Positions 52,704-62,579 of a DNA stretch of 64,000 nt are shown piece by piece. The translations under genes and the position numbers were made by a program. Source of the stretch: Tieghemostelium lacteum (taxonomy: Eukaryota > Evosea > Eumycetozoa > Dictyosteliales > Raperosteliaceae); the NCBI GenBank assembly GCA_001606155.1, contig LODT01000001.1:1116001-1180000 (forward strand), in the 5' to 3' direction. Within the stretch, counting starts at the first letter, position 1, and each line of letters starts with the position of its first letter. The notes beneath the pieces were generated by a model. It searched no databases. It was given only the letters and a program-made list of their open reading frames with translations, and was not told the origin of the DNA.

Positions 52704-53762
52704 ATGGCTGTGAAGTACTTATTTTATGTGTTGATACTGTATTATATATCAATACATACCACAGGTGCTATTACACAAACAACTGATGAGGATAATAAAA
52801 CAATGTATTTCCTAGTGGACAATACAGATTATGAGTATTATAGAGTTTCCTTAAATAGTAGTATCCAATATAAATCCTCTGTATCTGAAAATGCTACACT
52901 TATTAAAATTATAGATTCTGGAGATAACAATGTATGTATAATAAGAAGGTTAGTGAAACCTTTTCTTATAATGCCACAACTAGATAACAGAATTAACGTT
53001 AATATACAATCATGATAGTTGGTTATATTATCAATGGCATTCTCAACTGATGCATACCAATTACTAAATTTCTCAAAAGAAACTGGTGAGGAAATGCCAG
53101 GTTCAATTGACACAACTATTAATTGGGGTCAAGCATGCGAATATGAGGTAAATTCCATTGCTTATGATATTGATATGAATTTAGTAATGATAGCAGGATC
53201 AAATAACATTAATTCCAATGTAACTTTGTATCTATTGGATTTTGTAGGTTTAACTTATGATCATGTGAACTTCACACAAACCTATGATTTCTATGTACCC
53301 AAAGGTACCTATGACCCAATTAATAGTACTTATATATTCCTGTATGGTTTAGATGAGAATTTCTACAGTTTTACGTATAATATTAAAACAGGTGAAGAAA
53401 GTAGTCCTGTTTTTGTACCAGTTTTGCTATCTGATAATGTATATATCATTTCGGCATCTGGTCAAACCTTTATATTGTCACTTTACGATCCTACCAATCA
53501 AATGGTTTTGTATAGTCTCAATCAAGATAATGGAGATGTAAAGAAAGTTTGGGGAACTACCAACTATCCAGCTTACAACGATAACTTTGCTAATCGATAT
53601 ATAGTTTCCAAAGACGGTTCAAAAATTGTATTCTTTACATCACCTATAAAAAATAATCCAAAAACTGTAATATATGAATTCAATGTATCTAACTATACTA
53701 CAACATCAGTTACAGTTGATCAATTCTTTACTATAGATTCTTCAATTTGTTTTTTCGATTAA
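52704..53762 (+). CDS. Secreted propeller-like protein B
   Basis: Two exons in the same frame: 52704-52931 and 53019-53762; the 87-base intron (GTATGT to ATGATAG) removes two in-frame stops. The protein has 323 residues, near the 329 of its relative at 20551-21540. It has a signal peptide (MAVKYLFYVLILYYISIHTTG), many N-glycosylation sites, and repeated beta-type segments (VNSIAYDIDMNLVMIAGS, TLYLLDFVGLTYDHV, FYSFTYNIKTGEE). No membrane anchor. Function unknown. The start is the first Met and gives the signal peptide. Confidence 0.78.
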
Positions 53763-53881
53763 AAAAATTGGAGAAATAGTTATATCGATTTCTCTGTTGT
53801 TGCATTCTTTGAAATAAATGATAGAAAAAAAATTTTTTTTTTATTATTTAAATTATTCAATTAGAATTAAGTATATTTAAA

Positions 53882-55847
53882 ATGGAAGATTTGAAAAAGG
53901 ATTGGTTAGATAAAGATGATTTTGATGTTATAATATTGGGTACTGGATTTGTGGAATCATTACTATCAGGTGCATTATCAAGAGTTGGAAAAACTGTATT
54001 ACATTTAGATAAAAATCAATATTATGGTGGATTTGATAGTTCTTATACTTTAAATTCTTTAATATCGACTTTAAATGGTGAAGACAATAATGATAGTAAT
54101 AATAACAATAGTAACACTAACAATAATAATAATACTGATGAGTATATATCAGTTGCATCTTCAAATATACCATTAACTATAAGTAATGCAAAAATAGTTT
54201 CAAATGAAAAGAATCAAAATGAAGCTAAAGTTGAGGTTGTTACAACTTCTACAACTGAATCAACAGAAAATAAAGATGAACCTACATCTGAAAGTACAGT
54301 TGCTGAAGTAAAGGAGGTTGTTCCAAACAAACCAAAAGAAAAGACTTTAGAGGAACTAGGCAGAATGTTCTCTATAGATATTTTACCAACACTATTGTAT
54401 TCAAAAGGTTCATTAGTGAATCTATTGATTTCCTCCTCAACTGCCAAATATTTGGAATTTAAGAATCTAGATCAAAATTATCTATTTTTTAAAGATAATC
54501 TACATGAAATTCCATCAACTAAAGGATCTATATTTAAAGACAATACCTTTAATCTCATTGAAAAGAGAACCATTATGAAATTCATAACTATTATTCAAGA
54601 GCTTTTTGATGAAATGAAACCTAAACCATCTCAAGATGAAAACAACAATAGTGAAGAGACAGCAACACCCACCCAACAGCCATCTATAGTAAACAGTCAA
54701 TCATTTAAAAATCTCAGTGCCAAATACTCGACCTATTTGGATTTTATAAAAGCACAAAAATTCTCTGAAAAAGTAGAAACATTTATATTACATGGTATTA
54801 CATTACAACAAGAGAACATTGATAAACTATCACTTAAAGATGGTATTGAATCTGTTTATCTTTATATTTCATCATTGTTGGTATATTCACCATCACCATT
54901 CCTCTTACCATATTATGGATGTGGTGATATTCCTCAGGCATTTGTAAGATTGTCAGCAGTCTTTGGTGGTACTTTTGTCCTAGATAGAAATCTGGAAAGA
55001 ATATATATTGATAAAACCACAAACACCTATAAACATACTCAATGTGTGAAAGGTCAAACTCTTAAATCTAAATATTTTATCACCTCTCCAAAGTATCTTC
55101 CAAGTTTTAAATTAAAAAATATAACAACTAAGCAATAGTATGTATATATTCCTATTTTACTTTAGTAATGAATTCATTACTAATTTTAAAAATAGTTCTA
55201 GATTTATAGGTATTGCGGATAAAAAAATCAAAAATACACAAGAACAGTCATTTATTATAGTACCACCCAACTCAATCAACAGTAACAAAAATGTAGTTAA
55301 TATTATACAAATGGACAGTATATGTGTACCTTATAATAAAAACAAAAGTAAGTTACTCCTGGAATAACATTAGTATACTAAAATGAAAATACTAACATTA
55401 TATATAGCATTATATCATTTTACAATGTTATCAGATCATTCTACAGCAGAACAAGATTTGAAACCTATTGTTGAAACATTCTTTAATTGTGATACCACAC
55501 CATCAGATAAACCAAATCTATTGTGGTGCAGTTATTTCAATGTTTCATTAGATGTTGTTGATGAAAATGTATTATCAGAACTTCCAACAAATATTTTATT
55601 AACATCAGATTCACCAATCTCCTCAACTATTGATTACAATGAACAAGTTGCTGAATCTAAAAGATTATTTTCCCTCATTTGTCCAAATGAAAAATATATG
55701 GAAAAAGTACCAGACCACGATGATATCATCTATAGTTATGGTCAAGAAGAAGAATCTACTAATACCACAACAGAAACAACTGTTACTAATAACACCGAAC
55801 AACCACAGGAACAAGTTGATGTTGACCAAAACAATAAAACACAATAA
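53882..55847 (+). CDS. Rab escort protein (REP/CHM, GDI superfamily)
   Basis: Three exons: 53882-55137, 55166-55347 and 55408-55847, 625 residues. The FAD-like/GDI start is DDFDVIILGTGFVESLLSGAL, then GKTVLHLDKNQYYGGFDSS; FSIDILPTLLYSKGSLVNLL, YLEFKNLD, TIMKFI and FLLPYYGCGDIPQAFVRLSAVFGGTFVL follow human REP1 closely. After a low-complexity insert (about 65-150), as in REP and unlike GDI, the C-terminus NLLWCSYFNVSLDV, then ICPNEKYMEKVPDHDDIIY also matches REP1. REP presents new Rab proteins to geranylgeranyl transferase II. The first intron reads as only 28 bases (55138-55165); an alternative 74-base intron from 55092 keeps frame but loses the conserved KYLP. The second is 60 bases. Confidence 0.9.
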
Positions 55848-55929
55848 ACTTATATATGGTTTTTAAAAAAAATTATAACATTGTTTATTGTGCATTTGTA
55901 TTTTAATATATTAATATTCTTATTTATTT

Positions 55930-58011
55930 TTAATAGACTCTCTTAGCTGGTGGAATAGATTTCATTTCATTTTCATCAAGAGTGTGAGAAACAACTGGAC
56001 GATATACAAGTTTAACTTTACCAGTGTTGACATCTAAATAAGAGAGGGTATGTTTCATCCAATTAGCATCATCTCTCTCTTTGAAATCTTCTCTTGCATG
56101 AGCACCACGAGATTCTTTACGAGCCTCAGCAGAGTGCATAGTTAAAACGGCTTGTGTCATTAGATTTTGAAGTTCTAGAGATTCAACGAGATCAGAGTTC
56201 CAAATCATAGAACGATCAGATGTCTTTAATTCATTACGTAAAACTTCAGCACATTTGTCAATGAGTTGAACACCTTGTTTGAGTACATCACCATCACGGA
56301 AAACTGCAGCATTATTTTGCATAATCTTCTGCATTTGTAGACGAATATCAGCAGTGGATTTAGTACCTTCTGAGAAACGAATGGCATCTAAATTCTCAAG
56401 TGACTCTAGACCTGCATTCTTTGGAAGTGGTTTATGTGGTTTGTTCTTTGGAAGTGTGTCAGCAATCTCATTGGCAACAGCTCTACCAAAAACGACAATA
56501 TCCAAAAGTGAATTGGCACCTAATCTATTAGCACCATGTACAGATACACAAGCAGCTTCACCAGCAGCATAGAGACCTGGAACTAAACGATCTTTACCCT
56601 CTGTGAAATCTACAACTTGACCTTTGTAATTGGTTGGAATACCACCCATATTATAGTGAACAGTTGGAATAATTGGAATTGGTTCTTTAGTGACATCAAC
56701 ACCTGCAAAGATCATTGCAGTCTCTCTGATACCTGGTAAACGTTCATCAATAATCTCTGGACTGAGATGAGTTAAATTTAACAAGGCGTGATCCTTCTCT
56801 GGACCTACACCACGACCATCTCTAATTTCCATAGTAATAGAACGAGATACTACATCTCTTGAAGCTAAATCCTTAGCAGTAGCAGCATAACGTGGCATAA
56901 ATCTTTCACCTTGACTATTGAGTAAATAACCACCTTCACCACGAGCACCTTCAGTGATTAAACAACCACTTCCGTAGATACCAGTTGGATGGAATTGAAC
57001 AAATTCCAAATCTTGACATGGTAAACCAGCTCTGATGACCATTGCATTACCATCACCAGTGCAAGTGTGTGCACTGGTTGCAGAGAAATAAGCTCTTCCG
57101 TAACCACCAGTTGCCAAGACAGTGGTATGAGCACGGAAACGATGGATGGTACCATCTTCAAGACAGTAAGCCATAACACCACGACATTCACCATTTTCCA
57201 TAATCAAATCCATTACAAAATATTCGATAAAGAATTCAGTGTCGTGTCTTACAGCTTGACCATAGAGAGTGTGTAACAAAGCATGACCTGTTCTATCAGC
57301 AGCTGCACAACAACGTGTAGCTTGACCACCTTTACCAAAGTCTTTAGATTGACCTCCAAAAGCTCTCTGATAGATTCTACCATCATCCATTCTGCTAAAT
57401 GGTACACCATATTTCTCTAATTCCAAAACAGTTGGTACAGCTTCTCTGCACATGTAGTGAATAGCATCTTGATCACCTAACCAATCACTACCTTTAACTG
57501 TATCATATGCATGCCATCTCCAATCATCAGTATCGGCATTACCCAAAGCAGCATTGATACCACCTTGGGCAGCAACTGTATGTGAACGAGTTGGGAATAG
57601 TTTAGTGATACATGCTGTTTTGTATCCTTTCTCTGTTAGACCTAATGCAGCTCTTAGACCTGCTCCACCAGCACCTACTACAATACAATCATAAGTGTGA
57701 TCAATGATTGGGTATTCTCTGCTGTAATCTTGTCCAGTACCACTGACTTTACTCTCTGGTTTGGAACTATAAAAATTCTTTTGTAAATATATTGGTGTTG
57801 ATATAACTGAATTTAAAACATTATTGCTATTGTTGTTGATGTTATTGGTGTTGTTAAGTTTTAATAGATTGTTGGAGGTTTTTAATAGGTTACTAGTAAT
57901 ACTATTACTAGATATCACTCCACTACTAGTAGTATTTTTTAATAAACCAGAGTTTATTATTTTACTACTAGTTTGAAATGTTTTACTAATTGATTTTGTT
58001 AAATTTAACAT
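55930..58011 (-). CDS. sdhA: Succinate dehydrogenase flavoprotein subunit, mitochondrial
   Basis: Single exon, 693 residues from the first ATG at 58011. Residues 1-80 are a Ser/Asn-rich mitochondrial leader with low-complexity Asn. The FAD-binding start is [18 protein letters not shown], then [20 protein letters not shown] with the His for covalent [23 protein letters not shown] and the catalytic MPRYA and DVVSRS segments; [19 protein letters not shown] and the end IPPAKRVY are typical. SdhA forms complex II in the inner membrane and feeds electrons from succinate to ubiquinone. Length is about 20-30 longer than in animals because of the leader. Confidence 0.97.
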   Translation of the reverse strand: MLNLTKSISKTFQTSSKIINSGLLKNTTSSGVISSNSITSNLLKTSNNLLKLNNTNNINNNSNNVLNSVISTPIYLQKNFYSSKPESKVSGTGQDYSREYPIIDHTYDCIVVGAGGAGLRAALGLTEKGYKTACITKLFPTRSHTVAAQGGINAALGNADTDDWRWHAYDTVKGSDWLGDQDAIHYMCREAVPTVLELEKYGVPFSRMDDGRIYQRAFGGQSKDFGKGGQATRCCAAADRTGHALLHTLYGQAVRHDTEFFIEYFVMDLIMENGECRGVMAYCLEDGTIHRFRAHTTVLATGGYGRAYFSATSAHTCTGDGNAMVIRAGLPCQDLEFVQFHPTGIYGSGCLITEGARGEGGYLLNSQGERFMPRYAATAKDLASRDVVSRSITMEIRDGRGVGPEKDHALLNLTHLSPEIIDERLPGIRETAMIFAGVDVTKEPIPIIPTVHYNMGGIPTNYKGQVVDFTEGKDRLVPGLYAAGEAACVSVHGANRLGANSLLDIVVFGRAVANEIADTLPKNKPHKPLPKNAGLESLENLDAIRFSEGTKSTADIRLQMQKIMQNNAAVFRDGDVLKQGVQLIDKCAEVLRNELKTSDRSMIWNSDLVESLELQNLMTQAVLTMHSAEARKESRGAHAREDFKERDDANWMKHTLSYLDVNTGKVKLVYRPVVSHTLDENEMKSIPPAKRVY

Positions 58012-58400
58012 TACAATACAATAAGACAACAAATTACAAAAAAAAAAATTTTTGAATTCAAAAAAATGTTTATTTTTTGGAAAATGAGAACTTCAGAGCA
58101 TCACTGAGATTATGTTTTTCTCTGGATTGATCATTTTCTATGATGAGTTCACTACCTTCACCAGTAGGTCAATTATATATGAATTGTAAACACCTCAATA
58201 ATATTTATACCAATAATCATTGAATCAAGGAAAATGAAATTTGCAAAACATTCCGAGACTGAAATACCAAACCATATTTAACTTTCTTAATTACTTGAAT
58301 AATTTCTAATAATAAAACCTCACAGAAAGTTATGATGTACATTTTGATATAATGTCCTGGCAGATAATACAAGATAGATTAGATTTCTAATCATAATAGT
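58012..58400. other. Intergenic region upstream of sdhA
   Basis: Spacer of about 390 bases between glycerol kinase and sdhA, likely the sdhA promoter. A small hairpin GAGATTATGTTTTTCTC (about 58106) and ATGATGAG-like strings occur; they are too weak to call a C/D snoRNA. Confidence 0.4.
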
Positions 58401-59960
58401 TTATTCAATCCAATTTAAAGATTTAGAAACTGCTTTTTTCCATTGATTAATACGAATTTCATTGTCTTTATGGTTAGTTGTAGGTGTGAATTTCTTATCA
58501 ATTGGTAATACTAAATCAGTGTTATATACACCAACAGCTAGTCCTGCAGCATAGGCTGCTCCAAAACATGTAGTTTCAAGATTAGTTGGTTTAACTACAG
58601 GTAAAGAGAGAATATCTGATTGAATTTGTAATAAAAGGTTATTTTTTGCCATACCACCGTCTACACGTAACTCCTTTAGGTGCTGTCCAGAGTCCTTTTG
58701 CATTGCAGATAGAACTTCATAGGTTTGGAAACATGTAGATTCTAATACAGCTCTAGAAATATGGCATTTATTAGTGTGATGTGACAGACCTACCATCACA
58801 CCACGTGCATCATCTCTCCAGTATGGTGCAAAGAGTCCAGAGAATGCAGGTACAAAGTACATTCCACCTGTATCCTCAACTTGGTTGGCCAACTGTTCAA
58901 CTTCCAATGACGAACCAGCTAATCCTAGATTATCAATCAACCATCTTACACCAGACCCTGCAACTGCAACTCCACCCTCCAATGCATATACTACATCGGA
59001 CTTTGGACCTAGTTGATAACATACAGTTGTCAACACTCCATTTTGAGAATATATAATATCACTACCTGTATTGTACAATAAGAAACATCCAGTTCCATAG
59101 GTGTTCTTAGCCATTCCTTTCTCAAAACACATTTGTCCGACCATTGCTGCTTGTTGGTCTCCTAGTGCGCCTGCAATAGGCACTCCCTCTAAAGGTCCCG
59201 ATGCAACATGTCCATAGACCTCCGAACTTGACTTTATAGAAGGTAACCATTGAGAAGGTACATCAAAGAACTCACAAAGGTCTCTATCCCACTGTCTAGT
59301 CTCTAGTGACATTAGTTGTGTTCTAGAGGCATTTGTAACATCGGTTACAAATGTCTTTCCACCTGTAAGATTCCATATCAACCAACTGTCAACAGTACCC
59401 ACTCTTATATCCTCTCTAGTACTATCCAATTGTAAGTTATCCTTCAACCATTTTATCTTTAGTGAGCTGAAATAGGTACTCAAAGGTAAACCCGACTTTT
59501 TCTTTATAAAAGATTCTGAGTGTGTAGGTGATATATTTTTTGATTTTTCAGTGTATTTAAGTACTAGATCTTTAGTACGAGTGTCACACCATACTATGGC
59601 CTTATGTAGTACTCTAGATTTGGTATCCCACATGACAGTAGTCTCTCTTTGATTGGTTATTCCTATTGCTTTGATATCACTTTTTTCTCCTAATCCTTCA
59701 CTGTGGTACTGTTTCATTACAGTATCTATACACTCGTTCATTGAACTTACAATCTCCATTGGATCATGTTCAACCCACCCAGGTTTAGGATGATGTTGTT
59801 TCAAAGCAATCTGATGTGATAACACTATTTTACCTTCTCTATCAAATAATATAAACCTAGTGCTGGATGTACCTTGATCCAGTGAACCAATAAAAGGTTT
59901 ACTGAAATGTTTTTCATTTGTACTCATAATTGTGAATAATCTATTCAGATTTTTAAACAT
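58401..59960 (-). CDS. Glycerol kinase
   Basis: Single exon, 519 residues from the first ATG at 59960. The FGGY-family start IGSLDQGTSSTRFILFDREG is a near-perfect glycerol kinase P-loop; TNQRETTVMWD, WCDTRT, GTVDSWLIWNLTGG, YGTGCFLLYNTG, PAFSGLFAPYWRDDARGVMVGL and LRVDGGMAKNNLL follow in family order. It phosphorylates glycerol to glycerol-3-phosphate with ATP. The first about 15 residues (MFKNLNRLFTIMST) could weakly target to mitochondria; an alternative start is at 59927 (MSTNEK). It ends about 390 bases before the sdhA start. Confidence 0.96.
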   Translation of the reverse strand: MFKNLNRLFTIMSTNEKHFSKPFIGSLDQGTSSTRFILFDREGKIVLSHQIALKQHHPKPGWVEHDPMEIVSSMNECIDTVMKQYHSEGLGEKSDIKAIGITNQRETTVMWDTKSRVLHKAIVWCDTRTKDLVLKYTEKSKNISPTHSESFIKKKSGLPLSTYFSSLKIKWLKDNLQLDSTREDIRVGTVDSWLIWNLTGGKTFVTDVTNASRTQLMSLETRQWDRDLCEFFDVPSQWLPSIKSSSEVYGHVASGPLEGVPIAGALGDQQAAMVGQMCFEKGMAKNTYGTGCFLLYNTGSDIIYSQNGVLTTVCYQLGPKSDVVYALEGGVAVAGSGVRWLIDNLGLAGSSLEVEQLANQVEDTGGMYFVPAFSGLFAPYWRDDARGVMVGLSHHTNKCHISRAVLESTCFQTYEVLSAMQKDSGQHLKELRVDGGMAKNNLLLQIQSDILSLPVVKPTNLETTCFGAAYAAGLAVGVYNTDLVLPIDKKFTPTTNHKDNEIRINQWKKAVSKSLNWIE

Positions 59961-60095
59961 GTAGCACAAAATGAAGATATAAAAATAAATTTAAAAAAAT
60001 ACAAGGAAATTTCTTTAACATATTAAATAAATCAATAAATAATTAGAATTTGTGGAAATTTATTTACCATTACAATGGTTATGTGATATTTAAAT

Positions 60096-60430
60096 TTAAT
60101 TGCAACCACAACCTCCACCATTGAGAATTCCACCAACAGTTCCAATGACACCACCAACAACTGGTAATACAACACCTCCAACAACACCACCAACTAAACC
60201 AACAGTGGTACCCAAAAGACCACCAATCAAATTACCATTACAACCACCACATGCAGCTGAATTCATTGATTGCATTGATGACATTGATGATCCAGATGAA
60301 ATTCTAGCTGAACTTGAACTCATTGGTTTAACGTTACCCATTGAAGAAAGAGATGCTGTTCATATTTATTAATATCAATATGGTAATTAAAAACATCTTT
60401 ATAATCAATATATTTACCTAAGATTGTCAT
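60096..60430 (-). CDS. hssA/B-like small Gly-rich protein, copy 3
   Basis: Two exons: 60430-60418 (13 bases) and 60355-60096, intron 62 bases. It encodes the same 90-residue protein; two synonymous bases differ from copy 1 in the second exon. It is divergently placed to the six-cysteine gene 2, with 414 bases between the starts. The shared upstream sequence reaches about 180-200 bases and then stops. Confidence 0.9.
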
Positions 60431-60844
60431 TTTTAAAGTTTAATTTGATTTGATTGTTAATTTAGAAATTGAATTAATGATTTTAAAACTTTCAAATTTC
60501 ATTCTATTTATACTTGATATTTTCTAAACTGATATAATAATTGATTGATTCAGTTGTATCTCTTTATAATAATTAAAGAGTTACCTAATTTAGTTGTGAA
60601 ATTAAAGAGATATTAAGATATATCCTGAATTGATTTTTTTCTGAAAAAACAGAATATATAAAATTACAGATTTAAACAATATTTAAATTGTTGTATATGT
60701 ATCTTTTGGATAACACACACTTTTTGATTTGTTTTTTAAAAATTAAAAATTTTAATTCCTTGAAAGGAAATATTTCTAAATTAAAAACCCCAAAAACTAG
60801 TACATAAAGGACGAATTTTTAAACACCAATTCTCAATAGGATAA
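60431..60844. promoter_or_regulatory. Divergent promoter of hss copy 3 and six-cysteine gene 2
   Basis: On the minus strand TATAAATAG lies at 60512-60504, as at the other hss copies. The region about 265 bases before the hss ATG lacks the GAAATTTC palindrome found at copies 1, 2 and 4; only GGATAACACACAC (about 60708) resembles it. The second half should also drive the six-cysteine gene. Confidence 0.5.
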
Positions 60845-61141
60845 ATGAAAATTCAAATAACAGTTATTCTAATATTATCACTATTAGTGGTTTTAGCAAA
60901 TTCTAATTTATTTTTAGAAAGTGAGCCATCCTTCTCCGAATTGGAAGAATACATTGATAGTTGTATTGCATATTGTAACAAAGGTTATGAAGGTTTGGAG
61001 GAGTATTGCCATTTAGAAAATATTTCCGAAATATGCACACAAATTTTTCAATCCTTTGACAGTTTTGATACTAAACAGTGTGAAACAATGTGCACTACCA
61101 TACTCACATTTACCATTAATTTACATTTAGAAAATAAATAA
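60845..61141 (+). CDS. Secreted six-cysteine small protein 2
   Basis: Single exon, 98 residues. Signal peptide MKIQITVILILSLLVVLANS is followed by a mature chain of about 78 residues with cysteines C-x3-C-x10-C-x8-C-x14-C-x3-C, as in gene 1 apart from the fourth interval. Conserved around them are NxGYxxL and the closing CX3C (CETMC). Overall identity to gene 1 is low (roughly a third), and the mature chain is acidic. The pair therefore kept its fold-defining plan while the rest diverged. Function unknown. Confidence 0.8.
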   Translation: MKIQITVILILSLLVVLANSNLFLESEPSFSELEEYIDSCIAYCNKGYEGLEEYCHLENISEICTQIFQSFDSFDTKQCETMCTTILTFTINLHLENK

Positions 61142-61518
61142 GTTTAACATTTACATCAACAAACTGTTGTTAATCTCTAAATATTTAACCCACATTTTTA
61201 CTTTTTTAAAAAGATACACAAAAATAGTTAATTGCGTGGTGTGGTATCTGAAATTTCATATATGGTGTGTTTAAAACTATTTTTAATGTGGTATCTTGTG
61301 AATTATACATTTATATATGTTTTAACAGAATTTAATTCTAAACGATTGTATATCTCTTTAATATCACAAATTAATTTTACTATAAAGAGATACAACTGAA
61401 TCAATCAATTATTGTATCAGTTTAGAAAATATCAAGTATAAATAGAATGAAATTTAATAGTTTTAAAATCATTAATTCAATTTCTAAATTAACAATCAAA
61501 TCAAATTAAACTTTAAAA
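61142..61518 (+). promoter_or_regulatory. Promoter of hss copy 4
   Basis: TATAAATAG lies at 61437-61445, about 75-80 bases before the ATG. GAAATTTC (61250-61257), about 266 bases before the ATG, is flanked by GTGGTGTGG and ATGGTGTGT, the reverse complements of the CA-rich boxes at copies 1 and 2. The same TATCTTGTGAAT block is present at about 61290. Confidence 0.65.
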
Positions 61519-61855
61519 ATGACAATCTTAGGTAAATATAAATACATAGATATCATTGGTATTGTTAATACTTTGATATTAATAAATATGAGCAGCATCT
61601 CTTTCTTCAATGGGTAACGTTAAACCAATGAGTTCAAGTTCAGCTAGAATCTCATCTGGATCATCAATGTCATCAATGCAATCAATGAATTCAGCTGCAT
61701 GTGGTGGTTGTAATGGCAATTTGATTGGTGGTCTTTTGGGTACCACTGTTGGTTTAGTTGGTGGTGTTGTTGGAGGTGTTGTATTACCAGTTGTTGGTGG
61801 TGTCATTGGAACTGTTGGTGGAATTCTCAATGGTGGAGGTTGTGGTTGTAATTAA
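61519..61855 (+). CDS. hssA/B-like small Gly-rich protein, copy 4
   Basis: Two exons: 61519-61531 (13 bases) and 61596-61855, intron 64 bases (GTAAAT to GAGCAG). Encodes the same 90-residue protein as copies 1-3 but on the plus strand, so relative to module 1 the downstream hss gene is inverted. Only one or two synonymous differences from the other copies were noticed. Confidence 0.9.
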
Positions 61856-62027
61856 ATTATTTTATAAATAGCCATCACCTTTGTCACTATCTAAAAACTG
61901 ATGATTTTAGCAATAAAAACCATAGACCCCAATTATTTATTGATTATTTATACATCCCTAAATCTATTGTTTTTGACTTTTGCATTTCGATCTAAACCAA
62001 TACTACACAATAATTCAACTGTATAGT

Positions 62028-62457
62028 TTATATATTTTTCCAATGATCTAAATAACCTTCTTTATTCTTGTTTAAATAATACTTCAAGTATCTTTCATAT
62101 TTTAACTTTTGGTGTGACAATGAGATTATTAATACCTTTAGAAGAAGTATTAAGTAAATAGATACTTACACTATTAATAGTCAAACAATCATAGTATATT
62201 TTAAATTCTGGGTTACAATAAAATGATGAAAAGTAACCTACTTCTTGTTTACACTCTTGTGCTACAGAATAGAACCTTGAACATGAATTTTTAGTTTCAA
62301 AGTCAGCATTTAGTAGTAATTCTCTTTGAATCTTTTGAGTAACTTCAAAAAATTCATTAGGTTTACAATCTAAGTAGTCTCTATAAAAGTTCTTTTTCTT
62401 TTCAATCAAAAAGTTTGGCTCTTCAATTCGATTTTTATTTAGAAACACACTGTTCAT
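62028..62457 (-). CDS. Twin CX9C mitochondrial-type protein (Cmc1/CHCHD-like)
   Basis: Two exons on the minus strand: 62457-62170 and 62105-62028; the 64-base intron runs GTAAGT to CCAAAAG, phase 0, giving 121 residues. The centre holds four cysteines as C-x9-C-x11-C-x9-C (CSRFYSVAQEC, CNPEFKIYYDC), the twin CX9C motif of intermembrane-space proteins imported by Mia40 (Cmc1, Cox19, COA and complex I subunits). Exon 2 ends with YERYLKYYLNKNKEGYLDHW, a charged helix. An earlier single Cys (DYLDCK) is also present. Which complex it serves cannot be told. The first ATG (62457) is used; no presequence, as expected for this family. Confidence 0.72.
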
Positions 62458-62579
62458 GTCAACATTCAAATAAAATTAAAAAATTAAAAAAATAAGTATT
62501 ATTTGAATTATAAATTTATTCTAAAAGTATTATACACTATGGTTTAAATATATTTTAATATTATTACATAACTTTATTT

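Noticed and set aside
53013-53018. In-frame stops suggesting that the propeller B gene is broken
   Set aside because: A consensus intron 52932-53018 (GTATGT to ATGATAG, phase 0) removes both stops and restores family length.
58080-58200. C/D snoRNA-like strings (ATGATGAG, CTGAG) upstream of sdhA
   Set aside because: The C and D boxes are not in correct order and spacing with a terminal stem.
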